A stretch of 64,000 nt of DNA. It comes from Actinomadura graeca (GTDB lineage Bacteria; Actinomycetota; Actinomycetes; Streptosporangiales; Streptosporangiaceae). The position numbers were made by a program, and so were the translations under genes. Below, piece by piece: positions 46,148 to 55,211 of the stretch. How positions within the stretch are numbered: position 1 is the first letter of the stretch; every line of letters begins with the position of its first letter. The stretch lies in NCBI RefSeq assembly GCF_019175365.1, contig NZ_CP059572.1, positions 1,736,001-1,800,000 of the forward strand. Reading direction: 5' to 3'. The notes under the pieces were generated by a model. It did no database searches, was not told the origin of the DNA, and saw only the letters and a list, made by a program, of their open reading frames with translations.

Positions 46148-46480
46148 TCAGCGCGCGGGGAGGCGTAGCCGTTGGCCGGGTTGGACGGTGGGGTCGCCAC
46201 CGAGGCCGTTGAGGTCGATGATGCGCTGGACGACGAGGCGGGGGTCGGCGTCGGGGTCGGAGGCGGAGGCGATCTCCCAGAGCGTCTCGCCGGGGCCCAC
46301 GACGACCGTCTCCCCCGGTCCCGAAGGGCCGGGACGGGCGTCCCGTCCGCCGGCCAGGGCCCCGGGGCCGACCGTGAGCCAGAGGAGCGGCAGGATGATG
46401 GCGGCGGCGAGGCAGACGACGACCGCGCGACCACGCCGCGTCAACCGCAGCGGCGCGTGTTCATGGGCCGAACCGGACAT
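46148..46480 (-). CDS. Small membrane-anchored LysM protein
   Basis: 110 residues. A single transmembrane helix (about 18-42, RAVVVCLAAAIILPLLWLTVG) is followed by a Gly/Pro spacer and a LysM domain (VVVGPGETLWEIASASDPDADPRLVVQRIIDLNGLGG..VQPGQRLRLP, about 60-108), which binds peptidoglycan. This gene is conserved between lexA and nrdR in actinobacteria. It starts 32 bp from an SOS-box-like sequence and diverges from lexA, so it is probably part of the LexA regulon, perhaps linking DNA damage to septation as small SOS membrane proteins do; that is inference. Confidence 0.88.
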   Translation of the reverse strand: MSGSAHEHAPLRLTRRGRAVVVCLAAAIILPLLWLTVGPGALAGGRDARPGPSGPGETVVVGPGETLWEIASASDPDADPRLVVQRIIDLNGLGGDPTVQPGQRLRLPAR

Positions 46481-46511
46481 CTCGCCCTCCCGACGTCGAA
46501 TGGATTTTCGA

Positions 46512-46527
46512 TCGAACGCCTGTACGA
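46512..46527. promoter_or_regulatory. LexA (SOS) box 1, next to the LysM gene
   Basis: TCGAACGCCTGTACGA fits the actinobacterial/Gram-positive SOS box TCGAAC-N4-GTTCGA with one mismatch. It lies 32 bp before the LysM gene start. Confidence 0.6.
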
Positions 46528-46566
46528 AGTTCTACCGCAGACCGACGACAAAACGCGAGTACATCT

Positions 46567-46582
46567 TCGAACAATTGTTTGA
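46567..46582. promoter_or_regulatory. LexA (SOS) box 2, upstream of lexA
   Basis: TCGAACAATTGTTTGA matches TCGAAC-N4-GTTCGA with one mismatch and lies 72 bp before the lexA start, as expected for LexA autorepression. Confidence 0.8.
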
Positions 46583-46654
46583 TCATCCCGTCCGGACGCG
46601 ATAACGTCACATGACGAGGAGTGACGGATCGAGGCGCCCGGGAGGCGACGAGCG

Positions 46655-47353
46655 ATGAGCAAGGTCCGGGAGCTGCCCGACGGGCCCATGGACGAGACGG
46701 GGCTGACGCAGCGGCAGCGCATGGTGCTGGAGGTGATCCGCGACTCGGTCCAGCGCCGCGGATACCCGCCCTCGATGCGCGAGATCGGCGAGGCGGTGGG
46801 TCTGACCAGCACCTCCAGCGTGTCGCACCAGCTCCGGGCGCTCCAGCGCAAGGGTTTCCTGCGGCGCGACCCCAACCGCCCGCGGGCGGTCGAGGTGCGG
46901 GTGCCCGGGGCGACCCCCGTGCGCACGGAGCCCGACTCCTTCGACGCGGTCGGCGGCCAGCGGTCCCCGACGCAGCCCGCGCCCGCCTACGTGCCGCTCG
47001 TCGGCCGGATCGCCGCCGGTGGGCCGATCCTGGCCGAGGAGGCCGTCGAGGACGTGTTCACGCTGCCCAAGCAGCTCGTGGGCGAGGGCACGCACTTCCT
47101 GCTGAAGGTCACCGGGGACTCGATGATCGAGGCCGCGATCGCCGACGGCGACTGGGTCGTCGTCCGGCAGCAGCCGGTGGCCGAGCAGGGCGACATCGTC
47201 GCCGCCATGATCGACGGCGAGGCGACGGTCAAGACCTTCAAGCGCAAGGACGGCCACATCTGGCTGATGCCGCAGAACCCCGCCTACGAGCCGATCCCCG
47301 GCGACGAGGCGTCGGTGCTCGGCCGGGTCGTGGCGGTGCTCCGCAAGATGTGA
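46655..47353 (+). CDS. lexA: SOS repressor LexA
   Basis: 232 residues. N-terminal winged helix about 15-80 ([51 protein letters not shown]). The self-cleavage site is Ala121-Gly122 in GRIAAGGP; catalytic Ser156 is in TGDSMIE and Lys193 in TVKTFK. LexA represses DNA-repair genes and cleaves itself when RecA filaments form. Two SOS boxes lie upstream between it and the LysM gene. Confidence 0.97.
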   Translation: MSKVRELPDGPMDETGLTQRQRMVLEVIRDSVQRRGYPPSMREIGEAVGLTSTSSVSHQLRALQRKGFLRRDPNRPRAVEVRVPGATPVRTEPDSFDAVGGQRSPTQPAPAYVPLVGRIAAGGPILAEEAVEDVFTLPKQLVGEGTHFLLKVTGDSMIEAAIADGDWVVVRQQPVAEQGDIVAAMIDGEATVKTFKRKDGHIWLMPQNPAYEPIPGDEASVLGRVVAVLRKM

Positions 47354-47368
47354 CGCACGCGCCGCGGA

Positions 47369-47396
47369 GGCGGCCGCCGGTGGACCGGCGGCCGCC
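47369..47396. terminator. Shared terminator of lexA and leuS
   Basis: Perfect 12-bp stem GGCGGCCGCCGG (47369-47380) and its complement (47385-47396) with loop TGGA, in the 49-bp gap between the convergent genes. Confidence 0.8.
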
Positions 47397-47402
47397 CCGG
47401 CG

Positions 47403-49871
47403 CTAGCGCTTGGGCACGATGTTGACGATCTTGGGCGCACGCACGATGATCTTGGCGATCTCGGCGCCGCCCAGGGCCTCCTGGACCCTGGCGGAGGCCA
47501 GGGCCAGCCGTTCCAGCTCCTCGCCGGCGATGCCGGGCGCGACGTCGAGCCGGTCGCGGACCTTGCCCGCGACCTGGACGACGCAGGTGACCGACTCCTC
47601 CACCAGCAGCGCGGGGTCGGCCGACGGCCAGCCCGCGCGGATCACCGGCGCGGTGCGTCCCAGCAGCTCCCACGTCTCGTCGGCGGTGTAGGGGGCGAAC
47701 AGCGACAGCAGCACCGCCATCGCCTCGGCGGCCTCGCGGACGGCGGGGTCGGCGGCGCCGGGCCCGGAGTCGATGGCCTTGCGGGTCGCGGTGACCAGCT
47801 CCATGATCCGCGCGATGGCGACGTTGAAGCGCTGCGCCTCGACCAGCTTGGTGGCCTCGTCGACGGCGCGGGCGGTGGCGCGCCGCAGCGTGGTGGAGCC
47901 GGACGCGGGGTCGGTTCCGGGCGGCGAGGCGACCTCGGCGGCGATCCGGTGGACGCGGGCCAGGAACTTGGACATGCCGTGCGGGGACACGTCCGCCCAG
48001 TCGATGTCGTCCTCCGGCGGCCCGGAGAACAGCATCGCCAGCCGGACGACGTCCACGCCGAACTCGCCGATCTGCTCGCCCAGGTCGACCAGGTTCCCGG
48101 TGGACTTGGACATACCGCTGCCGTTCAGGATCACCTGCCCCTGGTTCAGCAGCCGGTTGAACGGCTCGGTGAAGCCGACCAGGCCCATGTCGTACAGGAC
48201 CTTGGTGAAGAACCGGCTGTACAGCAGGTGCAGGATGGCGTGCTCGACGCCGCCGGTGTACTGGTCGACCGGCATCCACTTGCGGACCTGCTCGGTGTCG
48301 AACGGGCCGTCCTCGTAGCCCGGGGAGCAGTAGCGGTAGTAGTACCAGGACGAGTCGACGAAGGTGTCCATGGTGTCGGTGTCGCGCCTGGCGGCGCCGC
48401 CGCACTTGGGGCACTCGACGTCCGCCCAGGCCGACGCGGCGGCCAGCGGCGAGGTGCCCTTGGGCGCCAGGTCGGCGCCGCGCAGCCCCTCGGGCAGCGT
48501 CACCGGCAGCTGCTCGTCGGGGACGGGGACCTCCCCGCACGCCTCACAGTGGACGATCGGGATCGGGCAGCCCCAGAACCGCTGGCGGGAGACCAGCCAG
48601 TCGCGCAGGCGGAAGTTGACGGAGGCGCGGCCGGTGCCGTGCTCCTCCAGGATCTCGACGATCCGGGCGATGGCGTCGGCCTTCACCAGCCCGTCGATGG
48701 GGCCGGAGTTGACGATCGCGCCGTCGCCGGGGGTGGCGACGCCGGTCTCGGCCGGGTCGGCCTGCCCGGTCTCGACCACGACCCGGACGGGCAGGCCGAA
48801 CTTCAGCGCGAAGTCCAGGTCGCGCTGGTCGTGCGCGGGCACCGCCATGATCGCGCCGTGCCCGTACTCGGCCAGGACGTAGTCGGACGCCCAGACCGGC
48901 AGCCGCTCCCCGTTCACCGGGTTGACCGCGTACCGGCCCAGGAACACGCCGGTCTTCTCACGCTCGGCGGACAGCCGCTCGATCTCGCTCTCGCGGGAGA
49001 CCTCCTCGCGGTAGGCCTCGAACGCGGCGCGCTGGTCGGGGGCGCAGACCTCCTCCGCCAGGGCGGCGTCGGCGGCGACGACCATGAACGTCGCGCCGTA
49101 CAGGGTGTCGGGGCGGGTGGTGTAGACGGTGACGGGCTCGTCCCGCCCCTCGATCACGAAGTCGACGTCGGCGCCGGTGGAGCGGCCGATCCAGTTGCGC
49201 TGCATCAGCAGGACGCGCTCGGGCCACTTGCCCTCCAGCTGCTCCATGTCGTCCAGCAGCCGGTCGGCGTAGTCGGTGATCTTGAAGTACCACTGGGTCA
49301 GGACGCGCTTCTCGACCAGCGTGCCGCAGCGCTCGCAGTGCCCGCCGACGACCTGCTCGTTGGCCAGGACGGTCTGGTCCTTGGGGCACCAGTTGACGTG
49401 GCCGCCCTTGCGGTAGGCCAGGCCCCGGTCGTACAGGCGCAGGAACAGCCACTGCGTCCACTTGTAGTACTCGGGGTCGGAGGTGTGCAGCCGCCGCGAC
49501 CAGTCGAAGGACGGCGCGTACCGGCGGAACGACGCCGCCTGCGTGTCGATGTTGGCGTACGTCCACTCGGCGGGGTGGGAGTCGCGCTTGATCGCGGCGT
49601 TCTCGGCGGGCAGGCCGAAGGAGTCCCAGCCGATGGGGTGCAGGACGTTGTACCCGCGCTGGAACCAGTAGCGCGCGACGACGTCGCCGATCGCGAACGC
49701 CTCGGCGTGACCCATGTGCAGGTCACCGCTGGGGTAGGGGAACATGTCCAGCGCGTAGCGCCGCTCCCGGCCGTCGTCGTCCTCCACGGCCTTGAACGGG
49801 TCGAGCTCCGCCCAGCGGGCCTGCCACTTGTCCTGAACCGCCCGTGGGTCGTAATGCTCGTCGCTGCTCAC
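47403..49871 (-). CDS. leuS: Leucyl-tRNA synthetase
   Basis: 822 residues from GTG 49871, which gives the N-terminus [19 protein letters not shown]; the frame is open further upstream to 49988 but that part overlaps the leader and its hairpins. Class I synthetase signature [16 protein letters not shown] (HMGH, about 50-65), the CP1 editing domain in the middle, and the KMSKS-like SGMSKSTGN at about 580. It charges tRNA-Leu. Expression is probably attenuated by the leucine-codon leader just upstream. Confidence 0.97.
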   Translation of the reverse strand: MSSDEHYDPRAVQDKWQARWAELDPFKAVEDDDGRERRYALDMFPYPSGDLHMGHAEAFAIGDVVARYWFQRGYNVLHPIGWDSFGLPAENAAIKRDSHPAEWTYANIDTQAASFRRYAPSFDWSRRLHTSDPEYYKWTQWLFLRLYDRGLAYRKGGHVNWCPKDQTVLANEQVVGGHCERCGTLVEKRVLTQWYFKITDYADRLLDDMEQLEGKWPERVLLMQRNWIGRSTGADVDFVIEGRDEPVTVYTTRPDTLYGATFMVVAADAALAEEVCAPDQRAAFEAYREEVSRESEIERLSAEREKTGVFLGRYAVNPVNGERLPVWASDYVLAEYGHGAIMAVPAHDQRDLDFALKFGLPVRVVVETGQADPAETGVATPGDGAIVNSGPIDGLVKADAIARIVEILEEHGTGRASVNFRLRDWLVSRQRFWGCPIPIVHCEACGEVPVPDEQLPVTLPEGLRGADLAPKGTSPLAAASAWADVECPKCGGAARRDTDTMDTFVDSSWYYYRYCSPGYEDGPFDTEQVRKWMPVDQYTGGVEHAILHLLYSRFFTKVLYDMGLVGFTEPFNRLLNQGQVILNGSGMSKSTGNLVDLGEQIGEFGVDVVRLAMLFSGPPEDDIDWADVSPHGMSKFLARVHRIAAEVASPPGTDPASGSTTLRRATARAVDEATKLVEAQRFNVAIARIMELVTATRKAIDSGPGAADPAVREAAEAMAVLLSLFAPYTADETWELLGRTAPVIRAGWPSADPALLVEESVTCVVQVAGKVRDRLDVAPGIAGEELERLALASARVQEALGGAEIAKIIVRAPKIVNIVPKR

Positions 49872-49929
49872 GCTTCCAGGCTCCGCATTCTGCTCAAGAG
49901 GGTCGCCAGACCGCCCGCCGACATGAAAC

Positions 49930-49981
49930 GGCCCCTCGCACAGGAGGGGCCACCACGCTGACGTCAGTTCGTCAACGTGGT
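49930..49981 (-). promoter_or_regulatory. Candidate leuS attenuator: two adjacent hairpins
   Basis: On the minus strand, stem 1 pairs ACCACGTTGAC (49981-49971) with GTCAGCGTGGT (49962-49952), 11 bp with one G-U pair; stem 2 directly follows, GGCCCCTC (49951-49944) with GAGGGGCC (49937-49930), a perfect 8-bp stem and 6-base loop, then CGTTTC, which is terminator-like. The stop codon of the leucine leader lies inside the 5' arm of stem 1. I did not find a clear alternative (antiterminator) pairing, so the switching mechanism is open. Confidence 0.55.
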
Positions 49982-50007
49982 CGTTCAAGGAGCAGCCTGG
50001 CTGGCAT
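49972..50007 (-). CDS. Leucine leader peptide upstream of leuS
   Basis: 11 codons, [11 protein letters not shown], with Leu codons CTG-CTC-CTT in a row at codons 5-7 and TGA as stop. No Shine-Dalgarno is present; a TACGCT hexamer ends six bases before the ATG, so the transcript could be leaderless, as is seen for several actinobacterial attenuator peptides. The run of three leucines directly ahead of leuS, and the stop within a hairpin arm, are what ribosome-mediated attenuation would need. Confidence 0.55.
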   Translation of the reverse strand: MPARLLLERPR

Positions 50008-50114
50008 ACAGCAAGCGTAGCGCAACCGCAAGCCCTCCCGCCGCGCCTTTGCCGGTCGGTACCCGGACGGCTGCGGCCCGGACGGCCGGTCCCCCGGACG
50101 TCGATCCAGGACGA

Positions 50115-50774
50115 TCAGTGCCCGGACGACTGGCGGGCGAGGGAGACGACGCCGGTCACCTGGACGTGGGTGAGGCCGAGGTCGGAGCCCACGGCCGACA
50201 GGGTCTCCTCCTCCGAGACGCTGAGGGGGCCGTCGATCAGGGCGATCTCGGCGGCGGCGCGCAGGATGCTCTCCCTCGCCTCGGGGGCCAGCGCGGAGGA
50301 CGCCCGTCCCATCTCGGCGCGGACCTCGTCGAAGGGGCGGCCGAGGTCGGCGTTCAGCGCGCCCTCGTCGTAGGAGGTGTCACCGGCCTGGCGCACGACG
50401 GTGACGGCGCGGGCGCGGGCGCCCACGTGGGTGTAGTCCCCGGAGCGCAGCACCTGGGCGATGGCCATGCGCAGCAGCATCGCGGGCATGCGGGCGAGCT
50501 GCGCCGTCGTCGGTATCTCCAGGATCCCGGGATTCCATCGGCCATGGCAGGTGTCGCACTCGACGAACTCGCCGCCCGCCTTCGTCAGCGGGATGACCGG
50601 GATGAAGAACAGGGTGAAGAAGTTGCGTCCCTGGCGCCGGCGGTAGTCACGGTCCCCGCCGCAGTCGGGACAGTGGAAGATTCCCCTGGTCAGGGTGAAG
50701 AAGACCACCCGCCAGCCGAAGATGATCAAGATCGCGCGCCCTTTCTCGGTGAGGCGGCACATCGTAACGGGCAT
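50115..50774 (-). CDS. Zinc-ribbon membrane-associated protein with TerB-like C-terminal domain
   Basis: 219 residues from ATG 50774; TTG 50729 (start LIIFGWR) is an alternative. One hydrophobic segment LIIFGWRVVFFTL is followed by a zinc ribbon, FHCPDCGGDRDYRRRQ and FVECDTCHGRWNP, with FFTLFFIPVIPL between. The C-terminal half (about 95-219) is helical: DEVRAEMGRASSALAPEARESILRAAAEIALIDGPLSVSEEETLSAVGSDLGL, the TerB signature. TerB proteins are linked to tellurite and stress responses. The gene lies upstream of leuS in the same direction with a separate leader region between. Confidence 0.78.
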   Translation of the reverse strand: MPVTMCRLTEKGRAILIIFGWRVVFFTLTRGIFHCPDCGGDRDYRRRQGRNFFTLFFIPVIPLTKAGGEFVECDTCHGRWNPGILEIPTTAQLARMPAMLLRMAIAQVLRSGDYTHVGARARAVTVVRQAGDTSYDEGALNADLGRPFDEVRAEMGRASSALAPEARESILRAAAEIALIDGPLSVSEEETLSAVGSDLGLTHVQVTGVVSLARQSSGH

Positions 50775-50995
50775 GCCGGGCCCCCAGCGGCGCGGGCCGG
50801 GAGCCCGGTCCGCGGGGCCGGATCCGGTCAGAAAAGTGAAGTCTTGACGTAGGGTCGGACATGCTCGAAGCTCTTGGTAAATAGGAAGGTTTCCTATCAA
50901 TACTGGAGGTCGTCCTTCCCGAGACGCTCCCGCCCCGGCGGCGCCGACTCCGATCCGGTCGTCCCGCCAGATTCCCGCCCCCAGGAGGATCGCGT

Positions 50996-51604
50996 ATGCC
51001 CGGCACATTCCGTCTACCCCGCAAGAGGAGCCTGGCCCTCGCCACCGCCGCGTCGGCCGGCCTCACGGTGGTCGTCGCCACCCCCGCCCTCTCGCACGGC
51101 TTCGCCACCGCGCCCGTCAGCCGCGCCCTGAACTGCAAGCAGGGCACGGTGAAGGACTGCGGCGAGGTCCAGTTCGAGCCGCAGAGCGTCGAGGGCCCGC
51201 AGGGGTTCCCGAAGTCGGGTCCCGCGGACGGCAAGATCTGCGCCGCCGGTGACTCCCGCTGGGCCCCGCTGGACGACCAGCGCGACGGCGCGTGGCCCGC
51301 CACGTCCCTGACCAGCGGCCAGAGCTTCACGTTCTCGTGGACGCTGACCGCGCCGCACTCCACCTCGTCCTTCCGGTACTTCATCACCAAGGACGGCTGG
51401 GACTCCAAGCGGCCCGTCACCCGCGCGGCCCTGGACCTGAAGCCGTTCCTGACCGTCGACGGCGGCAACAAGCAGCCGCCCCGCACGGTGTCCCACCCCG
51501 GCACGCTGCCCACCCGGCACGGCCGGCACCTGATCGTCGCCGTCTGGGACATCGCCGACACCGGCAACGCCTTCTACCAGTGCTCGGACGTCGACTTCGG
51601 CTGA
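50996..51604 (+). CDS. AA10 lytic polysaccharide monooxygenase (chitin/cellulose-binding)
   Basis: 202 residues, ATG with AGGAGG about eight bases upstream. Signal peptide about 1-33, cleaved after ATPALS so that the mature protein begins with His34 (HGFATAPVSR). His34 and His121 (APHSTSSF) form the copper histidine brace; FYQCSDVDF at the C-terminus holds the aromatic axial residue. It is a single-domain AA10 enzyme that oxidatively cuts crystalline chitin or cellulose outside the cell. No carbohydrate-binding module or chitinase gene is adjacent. Confidence 0.95.
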   Translation: MPGTFRLPRKRSLALATAASAGLTVVVATPALSHGFATAPVSRALNCKQGTVKDCGEVQFEPQSVEGPQGFPKSGPADGKICAAGDSRWAPLDDQRDGAWPATSLTSGQSFTFSWTLTAPHSTSSFRYFITKDGWDSKRPVTRAALDLKPFLTVDGGNKQPPRTVSHPGTLPTRHGRHLIVAVWDIADTGNAFYQCSDVDFG

Positions 51605-51899
51605 GCCATCTCCCCCGCGGGCACCGCTCTCCGCCCGCGGCCGGTGACCGGGCGGGGCCGCGCCCCCGCCCGGTCGCCGGCGCCCCCCGGCGCGCCGGTG
51701 CTCCCGGCCCTTCCCGGCCCGGTTGAGCGACTGACCGGTCACCCCTCGCGTCCGCCCCTCGGGAGTCCCACGCGGAATCGCACGTCACAGGCCCCCCGCG
51801 GGGCTGGCGCGCGCGTATCCCATACAGCAGGATGTGCGGAACGGTACATACACTCGCCGGTAACAACCGGCGGGCGAACCACCCCGCGCGAGGAGTGCC

Positions 51900-53447
51900 A
51901 TGCTCAACCTGTCCGTGCTGCTCGAGGACGCGGCCCGGGAGACGCCGGACCGGGACGCCGTGGTGTTCGGCGACATCCGGCTCTCCTACGCCTTCATCGA
52001 CTCGATCGCGAACCAGGTCGCGAACCTGCTGGTGTCGCGGGGCATCGGACCGGGCGACAAGGTGGCGCTGTCGAGCCCGAACCTTCCGTACTTCCCGATG
52101 GTCTACTTCGGGGCGCTGAAGGCGGGCGCGGTGGTCGTCCCGCTGAACGTCCTGCTCAAGCCCCGGGAGATCGCCTACCACCTGGCGGACTCCGGCGCGA
52201 AGGCGCTGTTCTGCTTCGAGGGGACGCCGGAGCTGCCGCTCGGCGAGATGGGTCACGCGGGCTTCGAGCAGGCCGAGGGGTGCGAGCACTTCTTCCTGCT
52301 GCCGGCGAGCCTCACGGCGGCCGAGTCCCCGATCGAGGGGGCCGAGCTGTTCTGGGCGGCGCTGTCCGGGCAGCCGGGCGCCTTCGCGACGGCGCGGACC
52401 GAGGCCACCGACACCGCGGTGATCATCTACACCAGCGGGACGACCGGGCAGCCGAAGGGCGCCGAGCTGAGCCACGGCAACCTGCTGATGAACGCGATGG
52501 TCGACGACACGCTCTTCTACCGGACGCTGCACGACACCTCGCTGGTCACGCTTCCGCTGTTCCACATCTTCGGGCAGACGTGCGTGATGAACGTCGGCCT
52601 CTACCGGCGCGCGACGCTCGTCCTGCAACCGCGGTTCGACGCCCGGCAGGCCGTCGAGCTGATGGTCCGGGAGAAGGTGAACATCTTCGCGGGCGTGCCG
52701 ACGATGTACTGGGCGCTGCTCAACGACGACACCTCGCCGGAGGAGGTCGAGACGATCCGCGCGAACCTGCGGGTCGCGGTGTCGGGCGGCGCGGCGCTGC
52801 CGATGGAGGTCATCAAGGGCGTCGAGGCCAAGTTCGGCGTGAACATCCTGGAGGGCTACGGCCTGTCCGAGACGTCCCCTGTCGCCTCGTTCAACCGTCC
52901 CGACCGCCCGACCAAGGCGGGGTCGATCGGCCTTCCCATCTGGGGCGTCGAGATGAAGCTCATCGACGACGACTGGAAGGAGATCGAGGGAGAGGGGCCC
53001 GGGGAGATCGCCATCCGCGGGCACAACATCATGAAGGGCTACCACGGCAGGCCCGAGGCGACCGCGGACGCGGTCCGGGACGGCTGGTTCCGCACCGGCG
53101 ACGTGGCCCGCCGCGACGAGGACGGCTACTACTACATCATCGACCGCTCCAAGGACATGATCATCAGGGGCGGTTACAACGTGTACCCGCGGGAGCTGGA
53201 AGAGGTCCTGATGACCCACCCGCAGGTGTCGCTGGCGGCCGTCGTGGGCGTCGCCCACCCGTCGCACGGCGAGGAGGTCAAGGCGTACGTGATCCGCACG
53301 CCGGACGCGACCGTCACCGAGGACGAGCTGGTCGCCTGGGGCAGGGAGCAGTTCGCGAACTACAAGTACCCGCGGATCGTGGAGTTCCGGGACGAGCTGC
53401 CCATGACCGCCACCGGCAAGATCCTCAAGCGTGAGCTGCGCGGCTAG
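51900..53447 (+). CDS. Long-chain fatty acid--CoA ligase (AMP-binding enzyme)
   Basis: 515 residues, ATG four bases after GAGGAG. The ATP/AMP motif YTSGTTGQPKGAELSHGN is at about 177-194; further motifs are GYGLSETSP near 320, GWFRTGDVARRDEDGYYYIIDRSKDMIIRGGYNVYPRELEEVL near 395-437 and the catalytic lysine in TATGKILKREL at the end. It makes acyl-CoA from a free acid with ATP. Chain length is not deducible. The final 4 bp overlap the stop of the convergent regulator (CTAG). Confidence 0.93.
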   Translation: MLNLSVLLEDAARETPDRDAVVFGDIRLSYAFIDSIANQVANLLVSRGIGPGDKVALSSPNLPYFPMVYFGALKAGAVVVPLNVLLKPREIAYHLADSGAKALFCFEGTPELPLGEMGHAGFEQAEGCEHFFLLPASLTAAESPIEGAELFWAALSGQPGAFATARTEATDTAVIIYTSGTTGQPKGAELSHGNLLMNAMVDDTLFYRTLHDTSLVTLPLFHIFGQTCVMNVGLYRRATLVLQPRFDARQAVELMVREKVNIFAGVPTMYWALLNDDTSPEEVETIRANLRVAVSGGAALPMEVIKGVEAKFGVNILEGYGLSETSPVASFNRPDRPTKAGSIGLPIWGVEMKLIDDDWKEIEGEGPGEIAIRGHNIMKGYHGRPEATADAVRDGWFRTGDVARRDEDGYYYIIDRSKDMIIRGGYNVYPRELEEVLMTHPQVSLAAVVGVAHPSHGEEVKAYVIRTPDATVTEDELVAWGREQFANYKYPRIVEFRDELPMTATGKILKRELRG

Positions 53448-54286
53448 CGCGGGCTGAGATCCTGGGTGCCGACGACGCGCAGCAGCTTCAGGGCCTCGTG
53501 GGACGGGGTGCCGGGCACCGCCGTGTAGAGCACGACCCGCTGGTCGCGTTCTGGGACGTACAGGACGTCGCAGTGCAGTTCGAGCGGGCCGACGACCGGG
53601 TGCGTCATGCGCTTGCGGTTGCCGCGCTTGACGCCCACCGCCCCCTCGTCCCACAGCCGGGCGAACAGGGCGCTCCGTGCGGCGGTCTCGCTGACCAGCG
53701 CGGCGATGCCGGGGTCGCCCGGGTAGCGCCCGGCGGCCGCGCGCAGGTCGGCGACGAAGTCGTGGGCCATGCCGGTCACGTACTCGTCGACGCCGTACAG
53801 CTCGGGGGCGGGCCCGGCGAAGAGCCAGCGGACCACATTGCGGTCCTGCGGCCGCATGGCCGAGAAGTCGGTCATCAGGGCCGCCGCGAGGGCGTTCCAC
53901 GCGAGGATCCCCTGGCGGGCGTCCAGGACGTAGGCGGGGATGTCGTCGAGCCGGTCCAGCAGGTGCAGGATGCCCTGCGGCACGTCCTGGGAGGGGCCGG
54001 GGGGCGTCTCCGGGGTCTCCCCCGCCAAGTGGTACAGGTGGGCTCGCTCGTCATCGGTGAGCCTCAGCGCGCGCGCCAGCGCACCGAGGATCTGCTTTGA
54101 CGGACGAGGGCCGCGCCCCTGCTCCAGCCGGATGTAGTAGTCCACCGACATCCCGGCCAGGCGCGCGACCTCCTCCCTGCGCAGGCCCGGTGTGCGGCGG
54201 CGCGTGCCCGCCTCCAGCCCGACGTCCGTCGGCTGGATGCGGTGCCGGCGCGAACGCAGGAACGCGGCCATCTCCCGCCTGTCCAT
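53444..54286 (-). CDS. XRE-family regulator with MmyB-like C-terminal domain
   Basis: 280 residues from ATG 54286, five bases after AGGAGG. Helix-turn-helix at about 10-75 (LRSRRHRIQPTDVGL..RRTPGLRREEVARLAGMSVDYYIRLEQGRGPRPSKQILGALARAL), then the MmyB-like ligand domain (LDDIPAYVLDARQGILAWNALAAAL, VVRWLF, THPVVGPLELHCDVLYVPERDQRVVLYTA). Such regulators are abundant in actinomycetes and normally repress a divergent SDR or oxidoreductase gene, exactly the neighbour found here 133 bp away. Confidence 0.95.
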   Translation of the reverse strand: MDRREMAAFLRSRRHRIQPTDVGLEAGTRRRTPGLRREEVARLAGMSVDYYIRLEQGRGPRPSKQILGALARALRLTDDERAHLYHLAGETPETPPGPSQDVPQGILHLLDRLDDIPAYVLDARQGILAWNALAAALMTDFSAMRPQDRNVVRWLFAGPAPELYGVDEYVTGMAHDFVADLRAAAGRYPGDPGIAALVSETAARSALFARLWDEGAVGVKRGNRKRMTHPVVGPLELHCDVLYVPERDQRVVLYTAVPGTPSHEALKLLRVVGTQDLSPR

Positions 54287-54419
54287 CGCACCCTCCTGGT
54301 CGTCTCGATACTCAGCATGGCCGATCGGGCCGGCGACCGGGACGCGCAGGGTGGTATCGCCGATCCCAGCCTCGGACGGTCTCTCCTCACCCGGCGCGGG
54401 CGCCGGAAGCCTGACGGGC

Positions 54420-55163
54420 ATGACGAAGAAGATCGCCCTCATCACGGGGGCCAACAAGGGCATCGGGTTCGAGACCGCGCGGCTCCTGGGCGAGGCCGGA
54501 ATGACCGTCCTCGTCGGCGCCCGTTCGGCGGCGCTCGGCGAACGGGCTGCCGCGGCCCTCGCCGGGGATGGGATCGACGCGCGGTTCGTCCACATCGACG
54601 TCACCGACCACGGCACCGTCGACGCCGCCGCCGCGTGGATCGAGAAGGAGCACGGGCGCCTGGACATCCTGGTCAACAACGCCGCCATCGCGGCGGCCGA
54701 CGCGTCCGGCCCCGGGGCGTACACGCTGCCGAGCGACACCTCGGCCGCCTCCGTCCGGGCCGCCTTCGAGACGAACGTGATCGGCGTCGTCGCTGTCACC
54801 GCCGCGATGCTGCCGCTGCTGCGCCGCTCCCCCGCCGGGCGGATCGTCAACGTCTCCAGCGAGCTGGGGTCGCTGGAGCGGCTGAGCGACCCGTCCTCGC
54901 CCGCCCACCGGGTGAACCTCCTCCCCTACAACGCCTCCAAGTCGGCGCTGAACGCGGTGACCCTCGCCTATGCCAAGGAGCTGGCGGACGGTCCCATCAA
55001 GGTGAACGCGGCGACGCCCGGGCACTGCGCGACGGACCTGAACGGGCACACCGGGCCGCGCCCGGCGGCGGTGGGCGCCGCGGTGATCGCGGGCGCCGCC
55101 ACGCTCGGCGCGGACGGCCCGACCGGGGTGTTCATCACCGACGCCGGGCCCGAGCCGTGGTGA
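54420..55163 (+). CDS. SDR family oxidoreductase (carbonyl reductase-like)
   Basis: 247 residues from ATG 54420. TGANKGIG at 9-16, NNAA at 86-89, Ser146/147 in VNVSSELGS, Tyr170 and Lys174 in YNASK. The TGANKGIGFE start is characteristic of the carbonyl-reductase-like branch. It reduces an unknown carbonyl with NADPH. Divergent from the MmyB-like regulator, which probably controls it. Confidence 0.92.
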   Translation: MTKKIALITGANKGIGFETARLLGEAGMTVLVGARSAALGERAAAALAGDGIDARFVHIDVTDHGTVDAAAAWIEKEHGRLDILVNNAAIAAADASGPGAYTLPSDTSAASVRAAFETNVIGVVAVTAAMLPLLRRSPAGRIVNVSSELGSLERLSDPSSPAHRVNLLPYNASKSALNAVTLAYAKELADGPIKVNAATPGHCATDLNGHTGPRPAAVGAAVIAGAATLGADGPTGVFITDAGPEPW

Positions 55164-55211
55164 CGCCACCGGCCCGGCCGCCCGCGGGCGGCGGGGCCGG
55201 AGACGGCGGGC

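Noticed and set aside
45109..46212. A Pro/Ala/Glu repeat protein between nrdR and the LysM gene
   Set aside because: Open frames exist on both strands because of 21-bp repeats; none has a supported start, and composition is Arg/Gly/Pro noise outside the repeats.
47949..49961. 670-codon + strand frame opposite leuS, and similar long frames opposite hrdB, the SpoIIE phosphatase and the GMC oxidoreductase
   Set aside because: All are shadows of real genes created by codon bias; composition is antisense-like.
49872..50110. T-box riboswitch ahead of leuS
   Set aside because: No TGGNACCGCG-type antiterminator bulge is present; the leader peptide and hairpins fit attenuation better.
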